DNA from: Sinorhizobium americanum
GTDB lineage: Bacteria; Pseudomonadota; Alphaproteobacteria; Rhizobiales; Rhizobiaceae
Direction: 5' to 3'
Length of the DNA: 64,000 bases
Assembly (NCBI RefSeq): GCF_001651855.1
Contig: NZ_LNQC01000041.1
Span: 1-64,000, forward strand
The notes under the pieces were generated by a model, which saw nothing but the letters and a program-made list of their open reading frames with translations, was not told where the DNA came from and did no database searches. This document shows positions 55,653 to 64,000 of the stretch, piece by piece. Numbering within the stretch: the stretch's first letter is position 1; each line of letters starts with the position of its first letter. The translations under genes and the position numbers were made by a program.

Positions 55653-58600
55653 TGCGGCTGCAACAGCTGGATCTCCTCCGCTACGGCAAATTCACCGGCC
55701 GAAGCCTCGATTTCGGCACGCCGCAGCCGGGAGAGCCTGATTTTCACCTGATCTACGGACCGAACGAGGCGGGCAAGTCGACCCTGTTCTCGGGCTTCCT
55801 CGATCTGCTCTTCGGTATCGAACGCATGAGCTCCTACGGCTTCCTGCATCCCTACCAGACGATGCGGATCGGCGGCGTTGTCGAGGCCGGCGGCAGAAGA
55901 CATCACGCCTACCGGATCAAACGCAACGCCAACAGCCTCGTCGGTCCCGACGAGCAGCCGCTGCCGGACAACCTCTTCTCCTCGGCGCTCGGGTCGATCG
56001 ACCGGGATACCTACCGCATGATGTTCTCGCTCGACGACGACAGCATCGAGGAGGGCGGCGAAGCCATCCTGAAGAGCGAAGGGGAACTCGGGTCGCTGCT
56101 CTTCTCGGCAAGCTCCGGCCTGCCGGACAGCAGTGCGGTGCTTGCCAATCTGCGCACCGAAGCGGACGCCTTCTTTCGCCCCCAGGCGCGCAAGCATCAG
56201 CTTGCGGAGCTGAAGGCGGAGCTGGATGCACTGAAATCCCAGCGCAAGGCAGTGGACGTCAACGCGCGCGAATATGCCGAACTTCGCAAGACGCTGACGA
56301 AAGCCCGCGAGCGCCACGATGCGGCATCGCGCCAGCGGGCCGAACTGCGCGTTCGCAGGGATCGGCTGCGCGCAGAGCTCGAATCCCTGCCGCTCGTGGC
56401 AAGGCTCAACCTTGCACGGGAAGAGCTTGCCGGGACGCAGGCCTTGCCGGTGCCGCCGCCGGACTGGGGGAACGATCTGCCGGCGCTACGCCGCCGGGAG
56501 GTCGAAATCGCCACCCGGCTCCGGCAACTGGACGAGGAGTTGGCGCAGCGCAGGGCGGAGCTCGAAGACCTGCCGCGGGACGAAGAGGCGCTTGCGCTCG
56601 CGGGACGCTTCGAGGCGTTGCGCGAATCGGCACTCGACGCCCGCTATCAGACCGCCGCTCGCGATATGCCGTCGCGCCTCGATGAACTGGCAAGGGTCTC
56701 CGCCGAGATTCGTGCCTGCCTCATCCGTCTCGGCGAGACGGACAATCCCCATCCCCTTTCGCTGGTGCTGCCGACCGCCCGCGCCGCCCGGCTCCAGGAC
56801 CTCGTTCGCCAGCATGCGGGCCTTTCGGAAAAGCTGGCTTCGGCGCGCGGGGAGCTAGAGAGCGCCAGACGCGATCGCGCTCAGGCCGAACGCGAAGCGG
56901 AGGGGCTCGGGAGCGACGTCGCCGATCCGGGCATTCTGGCCGAGCGGCTGCATGTGCTGCGTCAGAGCGATTGCCTGTTGCGCCAGCAGGCCGCGACGAA
57001 GGAGATCGACCGGCTGGCGGCGGCGCTTGCCGATGCCATGGACGGCTTGCGGCCCTTCGCCGGCGATGCGGATGAGTTGACGACGCTTCCCGTTCCCGCA
57101 CCTGGCTTGGTCGCCATGTGGAAAGCGGACGAAGCCGCGCTTTCGGAGCGGCGGCTGCGGCTCGACGATCGGATCGGTGACGAGCGCGCGCGCCAGGCGG
57201 GAGACGAGGCGCGGCTCGGCGCATGCGCTGCGGACGGCGCTGCCGTGGACGACGCGACGGCAGGCGAGCTGCGCCGGCGCCGGGAGCTCGCCTGGCAACT
57301 GCATCGCTCCAGCCTCGACGAGCGGACGGCAAGCGCCTTCGAGGCGGCATTGCGGGAGGACGATGCCGCCTCGGCGCTGCGCCTCGCCCATGCCGAGCGG
57401 CTGGCCGAGATGCGCGGCCTCACTTTGGCAATTTCCGAAAGGCGCGCGCGCCTGCAGGCGCTAGAAGCACAGCGGGCGGCGCTCTCCGAAGAGGGCCAGC
57501 GGCTGGACGACACGGTCGCTGCTGCCGCAAGCGCAAGCGGCTTACCCAACGTCAGGCAAATATCGCAGCTGGAGGCTTGGCTTGCCGCGCGAGCCGCAGC
57601 GCTGGCGATACGCGCCGAGCTGAGCGCCTCATACCTGGCGAAAGACAGGGCTAGATCGGAAGAACAGGCGGCGGCACGCGCATTGCGCGGCGAATTGGAG
57701 CGCCTCGGCGCGACGGACCATCTGCCGGACGGCCTTGACGAGCTCCTCGTGGTTGCGGAACGAACCGTCTCCCGCGCGCAAGCGGCATCGGCGGCCCACA
57801 GCGCGGCAGTGGCGCAGCTTCACCGCGCCTCCGAAGCCATGGAAAACCGGGAGACTGTTCTCGCCGCCGCCGAGGCCGCCATGGCCCGCTGGGAAGAGGC
57901 GTGGGCGGAGGCGCTCGCCGCGACCTGGCTTGCCGGCCGCGCCGACCGGCCGGCTCCGCACGAAATCGGCCCGGTGCTCGCCGTGCTGCAGGACTTCGAC
58001 AAGCTCATGCAGAAGAAGGGCGAGCTCGACCATCGCATTGCCGGCATGCGGAAGGACCAGGCGAGCTTTGCCGAGGCGATCGTGGGTCTCGCCCGCGACG
58101 CCGGAGAGCAGGGCGATCCGCTCGCGCTTTATGCGTCGCTGCGCGACCGCATCGCCGCCGCACAGCGCCAGGAAGAACGCCGCCGCGACGCCTTGGGCAG
58201 CATCGAACGCCTGGAGGAGGCCCTTCGGCTGCTGCGCAGCGAAGAGCGGCAGCACGTGGCGATGAAGCAGGTGATGTTCGACTTCTTCGGATGCGGGACG
58301 CTTGAGGAGGCCGGGTTTTGCCTAGAGGCGGTTCGCGAGCAGGAGCGGCAACGGCTGAGATGCGCCGAGCTTGAACAGGATCTGTTGACCCGGCTCGGCA
58401 CCGCCACGACCGGAGAAGCCGAATCCCTCCTCGCCGGTGTGGACGAGGCCGAACTCCGGCTTGAGCTCACCCGGCTGGAGGAAGCGATCGACGTCATCGA
58501 TCGCGACGTCAGCGAGCTGCACGCGGACGTCAGAAACAAGGAAAGGTCGCTTGCCGAGATCGAGGGCGGCGACCGGGTGGCCGAACTCGAGCAGAAGCAG

Positions 58601-59107
58601 CGAACCATCCTGCTCGAGATCGAGCACAAGGCGGTCGGCTATCTCAGGCTCAAGGCCGGTGTCGTTGCCGCCGAACACGCGCTGAGGCTGTTTCGTGAGC
58701 GCCATCGCAGCGCCATGATGCAACGCGCCTCGCGCACGTTTTCACATATCAGCGGCGGCGAATATGCCGGTCTGTCCACCCAGTCCGACAAGGGACAGGA
58801 ATTCCTGATCGCCAACACCGCCGCAGGCGGCTCGAAGCTCGCCGGCGACCTGTCGAAAGGCACCCGCTTCCAGCTCTACCTGGCCTTGAGAATGGCCGGC
58901 TACCACGAGGTCGCAGCGGCCCGTGAGACGCTGCCCTTTATCGCCGACGACATCATGGAAACGTTCGACGACAACCGCGCCGGCCGCGCCTTCGATCTGA
59001 TGGCGGAGATGGCCCGCGTCGGCCAGGTGATCTATCTGACACACCACGAGCACCTTTGCGATATCGCCCGCAGCGCCTGCCCCGGGGTAAAGCTTCACAG
59101 GCTGTAG
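55652..59107 (+). CDS. YhaN-like AAA/SMC-type ATPase
   Basis: An 1151-aa Rad50-like protein. N-terminal Walker A YGPNEAGKSTLFSGF (residues about 34-48), a long coiled-coil middle rich in E, R, A and L (about 200-1000), and a C-terminal ABC-type head with LSKGTRFQLYLALRMA (signature) and LPFIADDIMETFDD (Walker B). The middle is longer than in typical SbcC hinges; there is no clear CxxC hook. Coupled to the YhaO-like nuclease upstream. Confidence 0.9.
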   Translation: MRLQQLDLLRYGKFTGRSLDFGTPQPGEPDFHLIYGPNEAGKSTLFSGFLDLLFGIERMSSYGFLHPYQTMRIGGVVEAGGRRHHAYRIKRNANSLVGPDEQPLPDNLFSSALGSIDRDTYRMMFSLDDDSIEEGGEAILKSEGELGSLLFSASSGLPDSSAVLANLRTEADAFFRPQARKHQLAELKAELDALKSQRKAVDVNAREYAELRKTLTKARERHDAASRQRAELRVRRDRLRAELESLPLVARLNLAREELAGTQALPVPPPDWGNDLPALRRREVEIATRLRQLDEELAQRRAELEDLPRDEEALALAGRFEALRESALDARYQTAARDMPSRLDELARVSAEIRACLIRLGETDNPHPLSLVLPTARAARLQDLVRQHAGLSEKLASARGELESARRDRAQAEREAEGLGSDVADPGILAERLHVLRQSDCLLRQQAATKEIDRLAAALADAMDGLRPFAGDADELTTLPVPAPGLVAMWKADEAALSERRLRLDDRIGDERARQAGDEARLGACAADGAAVDDATAGELRRRRELAWQLHRSSLDERTASAFEAALREDDAASALRLAHAERLAEMRGLTLAISERRARLQALEAQRAALSEEGQRLDDTVAAAASASGLPNVRQISQLEAWLAARAAALAIRAELSASYLAKDRARSEEQAAARALRGELERLGATDHLPDGLDELLVVAERTVSRAQAASAAHSAAVAQLHRASEAMENRETVLAAAEAAMARWEEAWAEALAATWLAGRADRPAPHEIGPVLAVLQDFDKLMQKKGELDHRIAGMRKDQASFAEAIVGLARDAGEQGDPLALYASLRDRIAAAQRQEERRRDALGSIERLEEALRLLRSEERQHVAMKQVMFDFFGCGTLEEAGFCLEAVREQERQRLRCAELEQDLLTRLGTATTGEAESLLAGVDEAELRLELTRLEEAIDVIDRDVSELHADVRNKERSLAEIEGGDRVAELEQKQRTILLEIEHKAVGYLRLKAGVVAAEHALRLFRERHRSAMMQRASRTFSHISGGEYAGLSTQSDKGQEFLIANTAAGGSKLAGDLSKGTRFQLYLALRMAGYHEVAAARETLPFIADDIMETFDDNRAGRAFDLMAEMARVGQVIYLTHHEHLCDIARSACPGVKLHRL

Positions 59108-59194
59108 CGACTGGGCGGAAAAGGCTAAGGTGCTTCCGATTGCGCCCGCATGGTGCGCGCTGTGGTTTCATGCGTTTGCCAAGAGGAGGTTCGG

Positions 59195-59593
59195 ATGGAA
59201 ATCTTTGAGTGTGGATCGAGACCCTCGTCGCGCGGGCCGGCCGACTATTTTCAGGGCGCCGTGCGCATCGACCCAGCCTTCGAGGCACCCGCGCCGGCGC
59301 GGGTGCGCGGAGCAACGGTCACCTTCGAACCCGGCGCACGCACGGCCTGGCACACCCACCCCCTCGGCCAGACGCTGATCGTCACCGCCGGCCGCGGCCG
59401 CGCGCAAAGCTGGGGCGGCGAACTCCGCGAAATCCGTGCTGGCGACGTCGTCTGGTTCCCGCCGGGCGAAAAGCACTGGCATGGCGCCGCCGCCGATATC
59501 GGAATGACCCATATCGCCATCCAGGAGGCGCTCGACGGCAAGGTGGTCGATTGGCTGGAACATGTGACGGACGAGCAGTATCGCGGCGGGTAA
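59195..59593 (+). CDS. Cupin-fold carboxymuconolactone/quercetinase-like protein
   Basis: A 132-aa cupin of the AF_1618-like group: [98 protein letters not shown]. Both metal-binding histidine motifs ([15 protein letters not shown]) are complete. Function unknown. AAGAGGAGG precedes the ATG at 59195. An acyl-independent, stress-related decarboxylase-like role is guesswork. Confidence 0.88.
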   Translation: MEIFECGSRPSSRGPADYFQGAVRIDPAFEAPAPARVRGATVTFEPGARTAWHTHPLGQTLIVTAGRGRAQSWGGELREIRAGDVVWFPPGEKHWHGAAADIGMTHIAIQEALDGKVVDWLEHVTDEQYRGG

Positions 59594-59650
59594 TGGGCCA
59601 CATGGCAACGTTCGTAGCCACTTGCGGTCAATTGCTAAAGCTTTGGATAA

Positions 59651-59726
59651 TGGTGGGCGATGAGAGACTCGAACTCCCGACATCCTCGGTGTAAACGAGG
59701 CGCTCTACCAACTGAGCTAATCGCCC
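59651..59726 (-). tRNA. tRNA-Val (anticodon TAC)
   Basis: A 76-nt cloverleaf on the minus strand: acceptor GGGCGAT / ATCGCCC, anticodon loop TTTACAC, T-arm GGGAGTTCGAGTCTC and encoded CCA. A possible promoter (TTGCGG, 17 bp, TAGATC; minus strand, 59767-59795) lies about 40 bp upstream. Confidence 0.97.
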
Positions 59727-60133
59727 TTTCGCGTGTCGAACCGCTGTCCGCCGCGTCGGTGGGCGTGATCTATGCGCTGCCGGCAAAAACCGCAAGAGCA
59801 TTCGATCGATTTTTTTGATTTTTTTGCGGACGACTCGCCAAGACACCCCGGGCAATGGCGCAGGTCCGACCTTGTGGACAAACATCCGGAGGGCGGGGCC
59901 TGCCGCCGATGCTGCTTCGACGGTGTCGGGCGGCCGGAGAGGGCCACCGCGATCGTCCCGCCATCTTTAGATTTTTCACTTAAGAGTAGCCTGTGGATCA
60001 AAATTCTCTCTGTCACGGATTTGTCTTCAAACACGCTTGACACCCCAGGGCGAACCGCTTAGTTAGCCGCTCATCGAAACGGCAGGGCCGCTTTGATAAA
60101 GGGGTGCGCGAGCGCCCCGGCCAGTCAAGAGAT
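59727..60133. other. Intergenic region between tRNA-Val and tRNA-Asp
   Basis: A 407-bp gap with no convincing gene. It contains T-rich tracts around 59809-59825 and promoters for the two flanking tRNA genes (59767-59795 minus; 60037-60065 plus). Short frames on either strand look like chance. Confidence 0.6.
60037..60065 (+). promoter_or_regulatory. Sigma-70 promoter of the tRNA-Asp pair
   Basis: TTGACA, 17 bp, TAGTTA, about 70 bp before the first tRNA-Asp. A good match for a stable RNA promoter. Confidence 0.7.
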
Positions 60134-60210
60134 GCGGGTGTAGCTCAGTCGGTTAGAGTGCCGGCCTGTCACGCCGGAGGTCGCGGGTTCGAGCCCCGTC
60201 ACTCGCGCCA
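60134..60210 (+). tRNA. tRNA-Asp (anticodon GTC), copy 1
   Basis: A 77-nt cloverleaf: acceptor GCGGGTG with pairing 3' arm, anticodon stem CCGGC / GCCGG around CTGTCAC, GGGTTCGAGCCCC T-arm, encoded CCA. Identical to the copy at 60283. Confidence 0.97.
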
Positions 60211-60282
60211 CTCTTCTTCTGGTGCATCGGCATTCTCAAGGAGTGCCGATGGTGAGATAATGGCCGTTCATGGCCAAGATGC

Positions 60283-60359
60283 GCGGGTGTAGCTCAGTCG
60301 GTTAGAGTGCCGGCCTGTCACGCCGGAGGTCGCGGGTTCGAGCCCCGTCACTCGCGCCA
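60283..60359 (+). tRNA. tRNA-Asp (anticodon GTC), copy 2
   Basis: The same 77-nt sequence as the copy at 60134, separated by 72 bp of unrelated spacer. Both are likely read from the single upstream promoter. Confidence 0.97.
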
Positions 60360-60540
60360 CTTCTCCTCACTCCATGCTCCAGCGCCAGTTATCGGTTTTT
60401 GCATTGCGGCAATGCGGTCTCGGCATGGCTCTTCCGGCTAGCGGCGACCGGTTCCCGGGATTCCGTGCTCCATTGTGTCAAACGTGCGAAAGTGCCGTTC
60501 AAACCTGTGCCGCGAACCGGTCTAAATGCCGCGTCGAGGC

Positions 60541-60569
60541 TTGCACATGGGCGCGGGCTGCGCTAACCA
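60541..60569 (+). promoter_or_regulatory. Possible sigma-70 promoter of nuo
   Basis: TTGCAC, 17 bp, TAACCA, about 90 bp upstream of nuoA. The 298 bp between tRNA-Asp and nuoA hold no gene. Confidence 0.45.
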
Positions 60570-60657
60570 CTCTGGCGTTGCAACATGATTTTCGGCCTGC
60601 GGCATTCGTTGTTCAAGCGCTTCTCCCAAGGCGCTTCGCAGGCAGGGACGGATAACA

Positions 60658-61023
60658 ATGACAGAACTTCTCGGTTCCTATGTTCCGATCGCGATTTTCA
60701 TTGGAATCGCTCTTGTGATCGGTCTCGCACTCCTGATCGCTCCCTTCGCAGTTGCCTTCAAGGCGCCCGACTCGGAAAAGCTCTCGGCCTATGAGTGCGG
60801 CTTCAATGCGTTCGACGACGCCCGCATGAAGTTCGACATCCGCTTCTATCTTGTGTCGATCCTCTTCATCATCTTCGACCTGGAAGTCGCCTTCCTCTTC
60901 CCCTGGGCGGTTTCGTTCAAGGCGATGGGCTGGTTCGGCTTCTGGTCGATGATGGTCTTCCTCCTGGTCCTGACGGTCGGCTTTATCTATGAATGGAAAA
61001 AGGGAGCGCTGGAATGGAACTAG
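60658..61023 (+). CDS. nuoA: NADH-quinone oxidoreductase subunit A
   Basis: A 121-aa membrane subunit of complex I: three helices with [23 protein letters not shown], the conserved loop [46 protein letters not shown] and a C-terminal helix. The [14 protein letters not shown] motifs are diagnostic. Overlaps nuoB by 10 bp. Confidence 0.97.
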   Translation: MTELLGSYVPIAIFIGIALVIGLALLIAPFAVAFKAPDSEKLSAYECGFNAFDDARMKFDIRFYLVSILFIIFDLEVAFLFPWAVSFKAMGWFGFWSMMVFLLVLTVGFIYEWKKGALEWN

Positions 61024-61592
61024 CATCCGGCACCACGCTCGTTGCGCCGCAGCCGAAGGGCATTATCGATCCCGCGACCGGCAAGCCGATCGGCAGCAAT
61101 GACGCATTCTTCGGCGAGATCAACAACGAGCTCGCCGACAAGGGCTTCCTCGTCACCTCGACCGACGAGCTGATCAACTGGGCGCGCACCGGCTCGCTGA
61201 TGTGGATGACCTTCGGTCTCGCCTGCTGCGCCGTCGAGATGATGCAGATGTCGATGCCGCGGTACGATGCCGAACGCTTCGGTTTTGCGCCGCGCGCCTC
61301 GCCGCGCCAGTCCGACGTCATGATCGTCGCGGGCACGCTGACCAACAAGATGGCGCCGGCGCTGCGCAAGGTCTACGACCAGATGCCGGAGCCGCGCTAC
61401 GTCATCTCGATGGGTTCCTGCGCCAATGGCGGCGGCTATTATCATTATTCCTATTCGGTGGTGCGCGGCTGCGACCGCGTCGTGCCCGTCGATATCTACG
61501 TGCCAGGCTGTCCTCCCACGGCAGAAGCGCTGCTTTACGGCGTGCTTCTGCTGCAGAAGAAGATCCGCCGCACCGGCACCATCGAGCGCTAA
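61014..61592 (+). CDS. nuoB: NADH-quinone oxidoreductase subunit B
   Basis: A 192-aa subunit that holds the N2 [4Fe-4S] cluster near the quinone site: [47 protein letters not shown] and [16 protein letters not shown] give the cluster cysteines. ATG 61014 has AGGGAG 7 nt upstream and gives [10 protein letters not shown]; an ATG at 60993 lies deeper in nuoA. Confidence 0.97.
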   Translation: MELASGTTLVAPQPKGIIDPATGKPIGSNDAFFGEINNELADKGFLVTSTDELINWARTGSLMWMTFGLACCAVEMMQMSMPRYDAERFGFAPRASPRQSDVMIVAGTLTNKMAPALRKVYDQMPEPRYVISMGSCANGGGYYHYSYSVVRGCDRVVPVDIYVPGCPPTAEALLYGVLLLQKKIRRTGTIER

Positions 61593-61610
61593 GGCAGGGG
61601 GTTCTTTTCA

Positions 61611-62216
61611 ATGAGTGAAGCCCTGAACGAGCTTGCGACCTATCTTCGCGAAGCGCGCGGAGCGCTGATTGCCGAGTCGGAGTTCAAATACGGCGAGCTG
61701 ACGCTGACGACGACGGCGGAGAAGGTCATCGAACTCCTGACCTTCCTGCGCGACGATCCGCGCTGCGGCTTCGTGAGCTTTATCGATGTCTGCGGTGTCG
61801 ACTATCTGCAGCGGCCGGAACGCTTCGATGTCGTCTACCACCTGCTGTCGCCGCGCCAGAACCTGCGCGTCCGCGTCAAGGTCGCGACCGGTGACGGCGA
61901 GCCCGTGCCCTCGGCAACCTCCGTCTATCCGGGCGCCGACTGGTTCGAGCGGGAAGCCTACGACATGTACGGCATCCTCTTCACTGGCCACCCGGATCTG
62001 CGTCGCATCCTCACCGACTACGGCTTCGAAGGCTATCCGCTGCGCAAGGACTTCCCGCTGACCGGCTTCGTCGAGGTTCGCTACGACGATGAAGTCAAGC
62101 GGGTGGTCTATGAGCCCGTCGAACTGAGGCAGGAATTCCGCAACTTCGATTTCCTTTCGCCCTGGGAAGGCACGGAATACGTGCTGCCCGGCGACGAAAA
62201 GGCGAAGGCACGGTGA
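61611..62216 (+). CDS. nuoC: NADH-quinone oxidoreductase subunit C
   Basis: A 201-aa 30-kDa subunit: [93 protein letters not shown]. Separate from nuoD, as in alphaproteobacteria, not fused. Confidence 0.97.
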   Translation: MSEALNELATYLREARGALIAESEFKYGELTLTTTAEKVIELLTFLRDDPRCGFVSFIDVCGVDYLQRPERFDVVYHLLSPRQNLRVRVKVATGDGEPVPSATSVYPGADWFEREAYDMYGILFTGHPDLRRILTDYGFEGYPLRKDFPLTGFVEVRYDDEVKRVVYEPVELRQEFRNFDFLSPWEGTEYVLPGDEKAKAR

Positions 62217-62272
62217 GATAAGTCGGCCCGCGGCGATCCCGAGGGGATCCCGTCCGGCCTGGAGCAATCGGT

Positions 62273-63463
62273 ATGACCGAACACAACGTCCGCAACTTCA
62301 ACATCAATTTCGGTCCGCAGCATCCGGCCGCGCACGGCGTTCTGCGGCTCGTGCTGGAGCTTGACGGCGAGATCGTCGAGCGCGTGGATCCGCATATCGG
62401 CCTCTTGCATCGCGGCACCGAGAAGCTGATCGAGGCCAAGACCTACCTGCAGGCGATCCCCTATTTCGACCGGCTCGACTACGTTGCGCCGATGAACCAG
62501 GAGCACGCCTTCGCGCTTGCCGTTGAAAGGCTGACGGGCACGGAAGTGCCGATCCGCGGCCAGCTCATTCGCGTCCTCTATTCGGAAATCGGCCGTATCC
62601 TCTCGCATCTCCTCAACGTCACCACCCAGGCGATGGACGTCGGCGCGTTGACGCCGCCGCTCTGGGGCTTCGAGGAGCGCGAGAAGCTGATGGTGTTCTA
62701 CGAGCGGGCCTGCGGCGCGCGCATGCACTCGGCCTATTTCCGTCCGGGCGGCGTGCACCAGGACTTGCCGCATGAACTGGTCGAGGATATCGGCAAGTGG
62801 ATCGATCCGTTCCTGAAGACCGTCGACGACATCGACGAGCTTCTGACCGGCAACCGCATCTTCAAGCAGCGCAACGTCGATATCGGCGTCGTCAAGCTGG
62901 AAGACGCCTGGGCCTGGGGTTTCTCGGGCGTCATGGTGCGCGGGTCGGGTGCCGCCTGGGATCTCCGCCGTGCGCAGCCCTATGAGTGCTACTCCGACAT
63001 GGAGTTCGACATCCCGATCGGCAAGAACGGCGACTGCTACGACCGCTACCTCATCCGCATGATCGAAATGCGCCAGTCGGCACGGATCATGCGGCAATGC
63101 GTCGATCGCCTGCTCGGCGACGCCAAGATCGGGCCGGTTTCCTCGCTCGACGGCAAGATCGTGCCGCCAAAGCGCGGCGAGATGAAGCGCTCGATGGAAG
63201 CGCTGATCCACCACTTCAAGCTCTATACCGAGGGCTACCACGTGCCGGCCGGCGAGGTCTATGCAGCGGTCGAGGCGCCGAAGGGCGAGTTCGGCGTCTA
63301 TCTGGTCTCCGACGGCACCAACAAGCCCTACCGCTGCAAGATCCGTGCGCCGGGCTATGCGCATCTGCAGGCGATGGATTTCCTCTGTCGCGGACACCAA
63401 CTCGCCGACGTTTCGGCCGTGCTGGGCTCCCTCGATATCGTGTTCGGCGAGGTGGATCGCTGA
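62273..63463 (+). CDS. nuoD: NADH-quinone oxidoreductase subunit D
   Basis: A 396-aa 49-kDa subunit lining the quinone cavity: [53 protein letters not shown], and the C-terminal [28 protein letters not shown]. The stop TGA shares a base with the ATG of the next gene (TGATG). Confidence 0.97.
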   Translation: MTEHNVRNFNINFGPQHPAAHGVLRLVLELDGEIVERVDPHIGLLHRGTEKLIEAKTYLQAIPYFDRLDYVAPMNQEHAFALAVERLTGTEVPIRGQLIRVLYSEIGRILSHLLNVTTQAMDVGALTPPLWGFEEREKLMVFYERACGARMHSAYFRPGGVHQDLPHELVEDIGKWIDPFLKTVDDIDELLTGNRIFKQRNVDIGVVKLEDAWAWGFSGVMVRGSGAAWDLRRAQPYECYSDMEFDIPIGKNGDCYDRYLIRMIEMRQSARIMRQCVDRLLGDAKIGPVSSLDGKIVPPKRGEMKRSMEALIHHFKLYTEGYHVPAGEVYAAVEAPKGEFGVYLVSDGTNKPYRCKIRAPGYAHLQAMDFLCRGHQLADVSAVLGSLDIVFGEVDR

Positions 63464-63717
63464 TGCGTCTGGCGCCGCTTGCCGTTCTCGGGTTTCTCGC
63501 GCTGAGCCCCGCCGCCGTCGCTCAGGAGGATGTCGCCAGCACGTCCTCCTCGGGCCTGCACGGCGGCTCCATGGCCGCGCTCCTGTCGAAGGGATACGAG
63601 ATCAAGGCAGCCGTCGCCAACGGCACGCGCTACATTGTGTTCATGCAGAAAGACCAGTCCGCCTATGCCTGCGAATTCGTCACTCTGACGAAATCGCGGT
63701 GCGGTTCGATTAATTGA
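63463..63717 (+). CDS. Small exported protein between nuoD and nuoE
   Basis: An 84-aa protein: signal peptide [21 protein letters not shown], then a short domain with two cysteines ([17 protein letters not shown]) near the C-terminus that could form a disulfide in the periplasm. Translationally coupled to nuoD (TGATG) and 16 bp from nuoE. Such proteins are seen in rhizobial nuo operons; the function is unknown and it is not a conserved subunit of complex I. Confidence 0.75.
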   Translation: MRLAPLAVLGFLALSPAAVAQEDVASTSSSGLHGGSMAALLSKGYEIKAAVANGTRYIVFMQKDQSAYACEFVTLTKSRCGSIN

Positions 63718-63733
63718 TAAGGTGTCCACTAGA

Positions 63734-64000
63734 ATGTCCGTTCGTCGACTAGCCGAAGACACTGTCCAGCCAGCGAGCTTTGCATTCAGCAAGGAGAACG
63801 CGGCCTGGGCCGAGGCAACGATCAACAAGTACCCGAAGGGCCGCGAGCAGTCGGCGATCATTCCGCTGCTGATGCGCGCCCAGGAACAGGACGGCTGGGT
63901 GACGAGGGCGGCCATCGAGTCGATCGCCGACATGCTCGGCATGGCCTATATCCGCGCCCTCGAAGTGGCGACCTTCTACACGCAGTTCCAGTTGAAGCCG
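63734..64000 (+). CDS. nuoE: NADH-quinone oxidoreductase subunit E (partial)
   Basis: The first 89 codons of the 24-kDa subunit: [74 protein letters not shown]. The [2Fe-2S] cysteines lie beyond the window edge. The gene is cut by the end of the window. Confidence 0.95.
   Translation, partial: MSVRRLAEDTVQPASFAFSKENAAWAEATINKYPKGREQSAIIPLLMRAQEQDGWVTRAAIESIADMLGMAYIRALEVATFYTQFQLKP

Overview
The window reads as an alphaproteobacterial chromosome segment of the Sinorhizobium/Ensifer type: high GC, ATGA and TAATG operon overlaps, complete FixL-FixJ-FixT-FixK oxygen sensing, a napEFDABC operon, Rhizobiales-specific small proteins (DUF2842, a nuoD-nuoE spacer protein), and a run (cox15, argC, speB, rpsI-rplM, clpP-clpX-lon-hupB, nuoABCDE) that, as I remember it, matches the S. 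meliloti chromosome. I cannot name the species. No phage, transposase, integrase or CRISPR array is visible.

Region 1 (186-17723) is a low-oxygen respiration block. hemN faces away from a little-known cassette (a one-domain DUF2249 protein, a polytopic haem-copper-like membrane protein, a two-domain DUF2249 protein and a DUF59 protein). Then come nnrS, nirK-nirV, nnrR, a pseudoazurin gene, napEFDABC, fixL-fixJ, a FixT-like receiver and fixK. Five 14-bp FNR/NnrR/FixK-type boxes sit in front of hemN/DUF2249, nnrS, nirK, pseudoazurin and nap. Together they form a nitrate-to-nitrite-to-NO module with its electron donor, its regulators and haem supply under anoxia. NO and N2O reductase genes are absent from the window. 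In S. meliloti this block is, to my knowledge, on the symbiotic plasmid pSymA; here it lies directly beside chromosomal genes.

Region 2 (17887-19629) holds a DUF454 protein, an unrecognised 360-aa protein and tRNA-Pro(GGG). Region 3 (19824-29185) is a surface-polysaccharide cluster: small exported protein, polymerase/ligase, phosphoglycosyltransferase, GT4 glycosyltransferase, outer-membrane export lipoprotein, an ExoP/Wzc-like protein with a degenerate nucleotide-binding motif, a CelD/BioF2-type acetyltransferase and a LbH acetyltransferase.

Region 4 (29188-45118) is mostly housekeeping: metallophosphoesterase, DUF2842, cox15, argC, speB-like, an ABM-domain protein, rpsI, rplM, thioesterase, enoyl-CoA hydratase, EamA transporter, CoA-binding protein, an O-acetylhomoserine sulfhydrylase, a small membrane protein, cupin, beta-helix lipoprotein, cytochrome P450, an EEP nuclease/phosphatase and a phospholipase D-like protein. 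Region 5 (45399-53443) is the proteostasis cluster clpP, clpX, lon and hupB, with RpoH-like promoters before clpP and lon, then a secreted phytase-like esterase behind a near-perfect Pho box. Region 6 (53530-64000) holds a MarR regulator, a YhaO/YhaN-like nuclease-ATPase pair, a cupin, tRNA-Val, two identical tRNA-Asp genes and the start of the nuo operon, which runs off the right edge inside nuoE.
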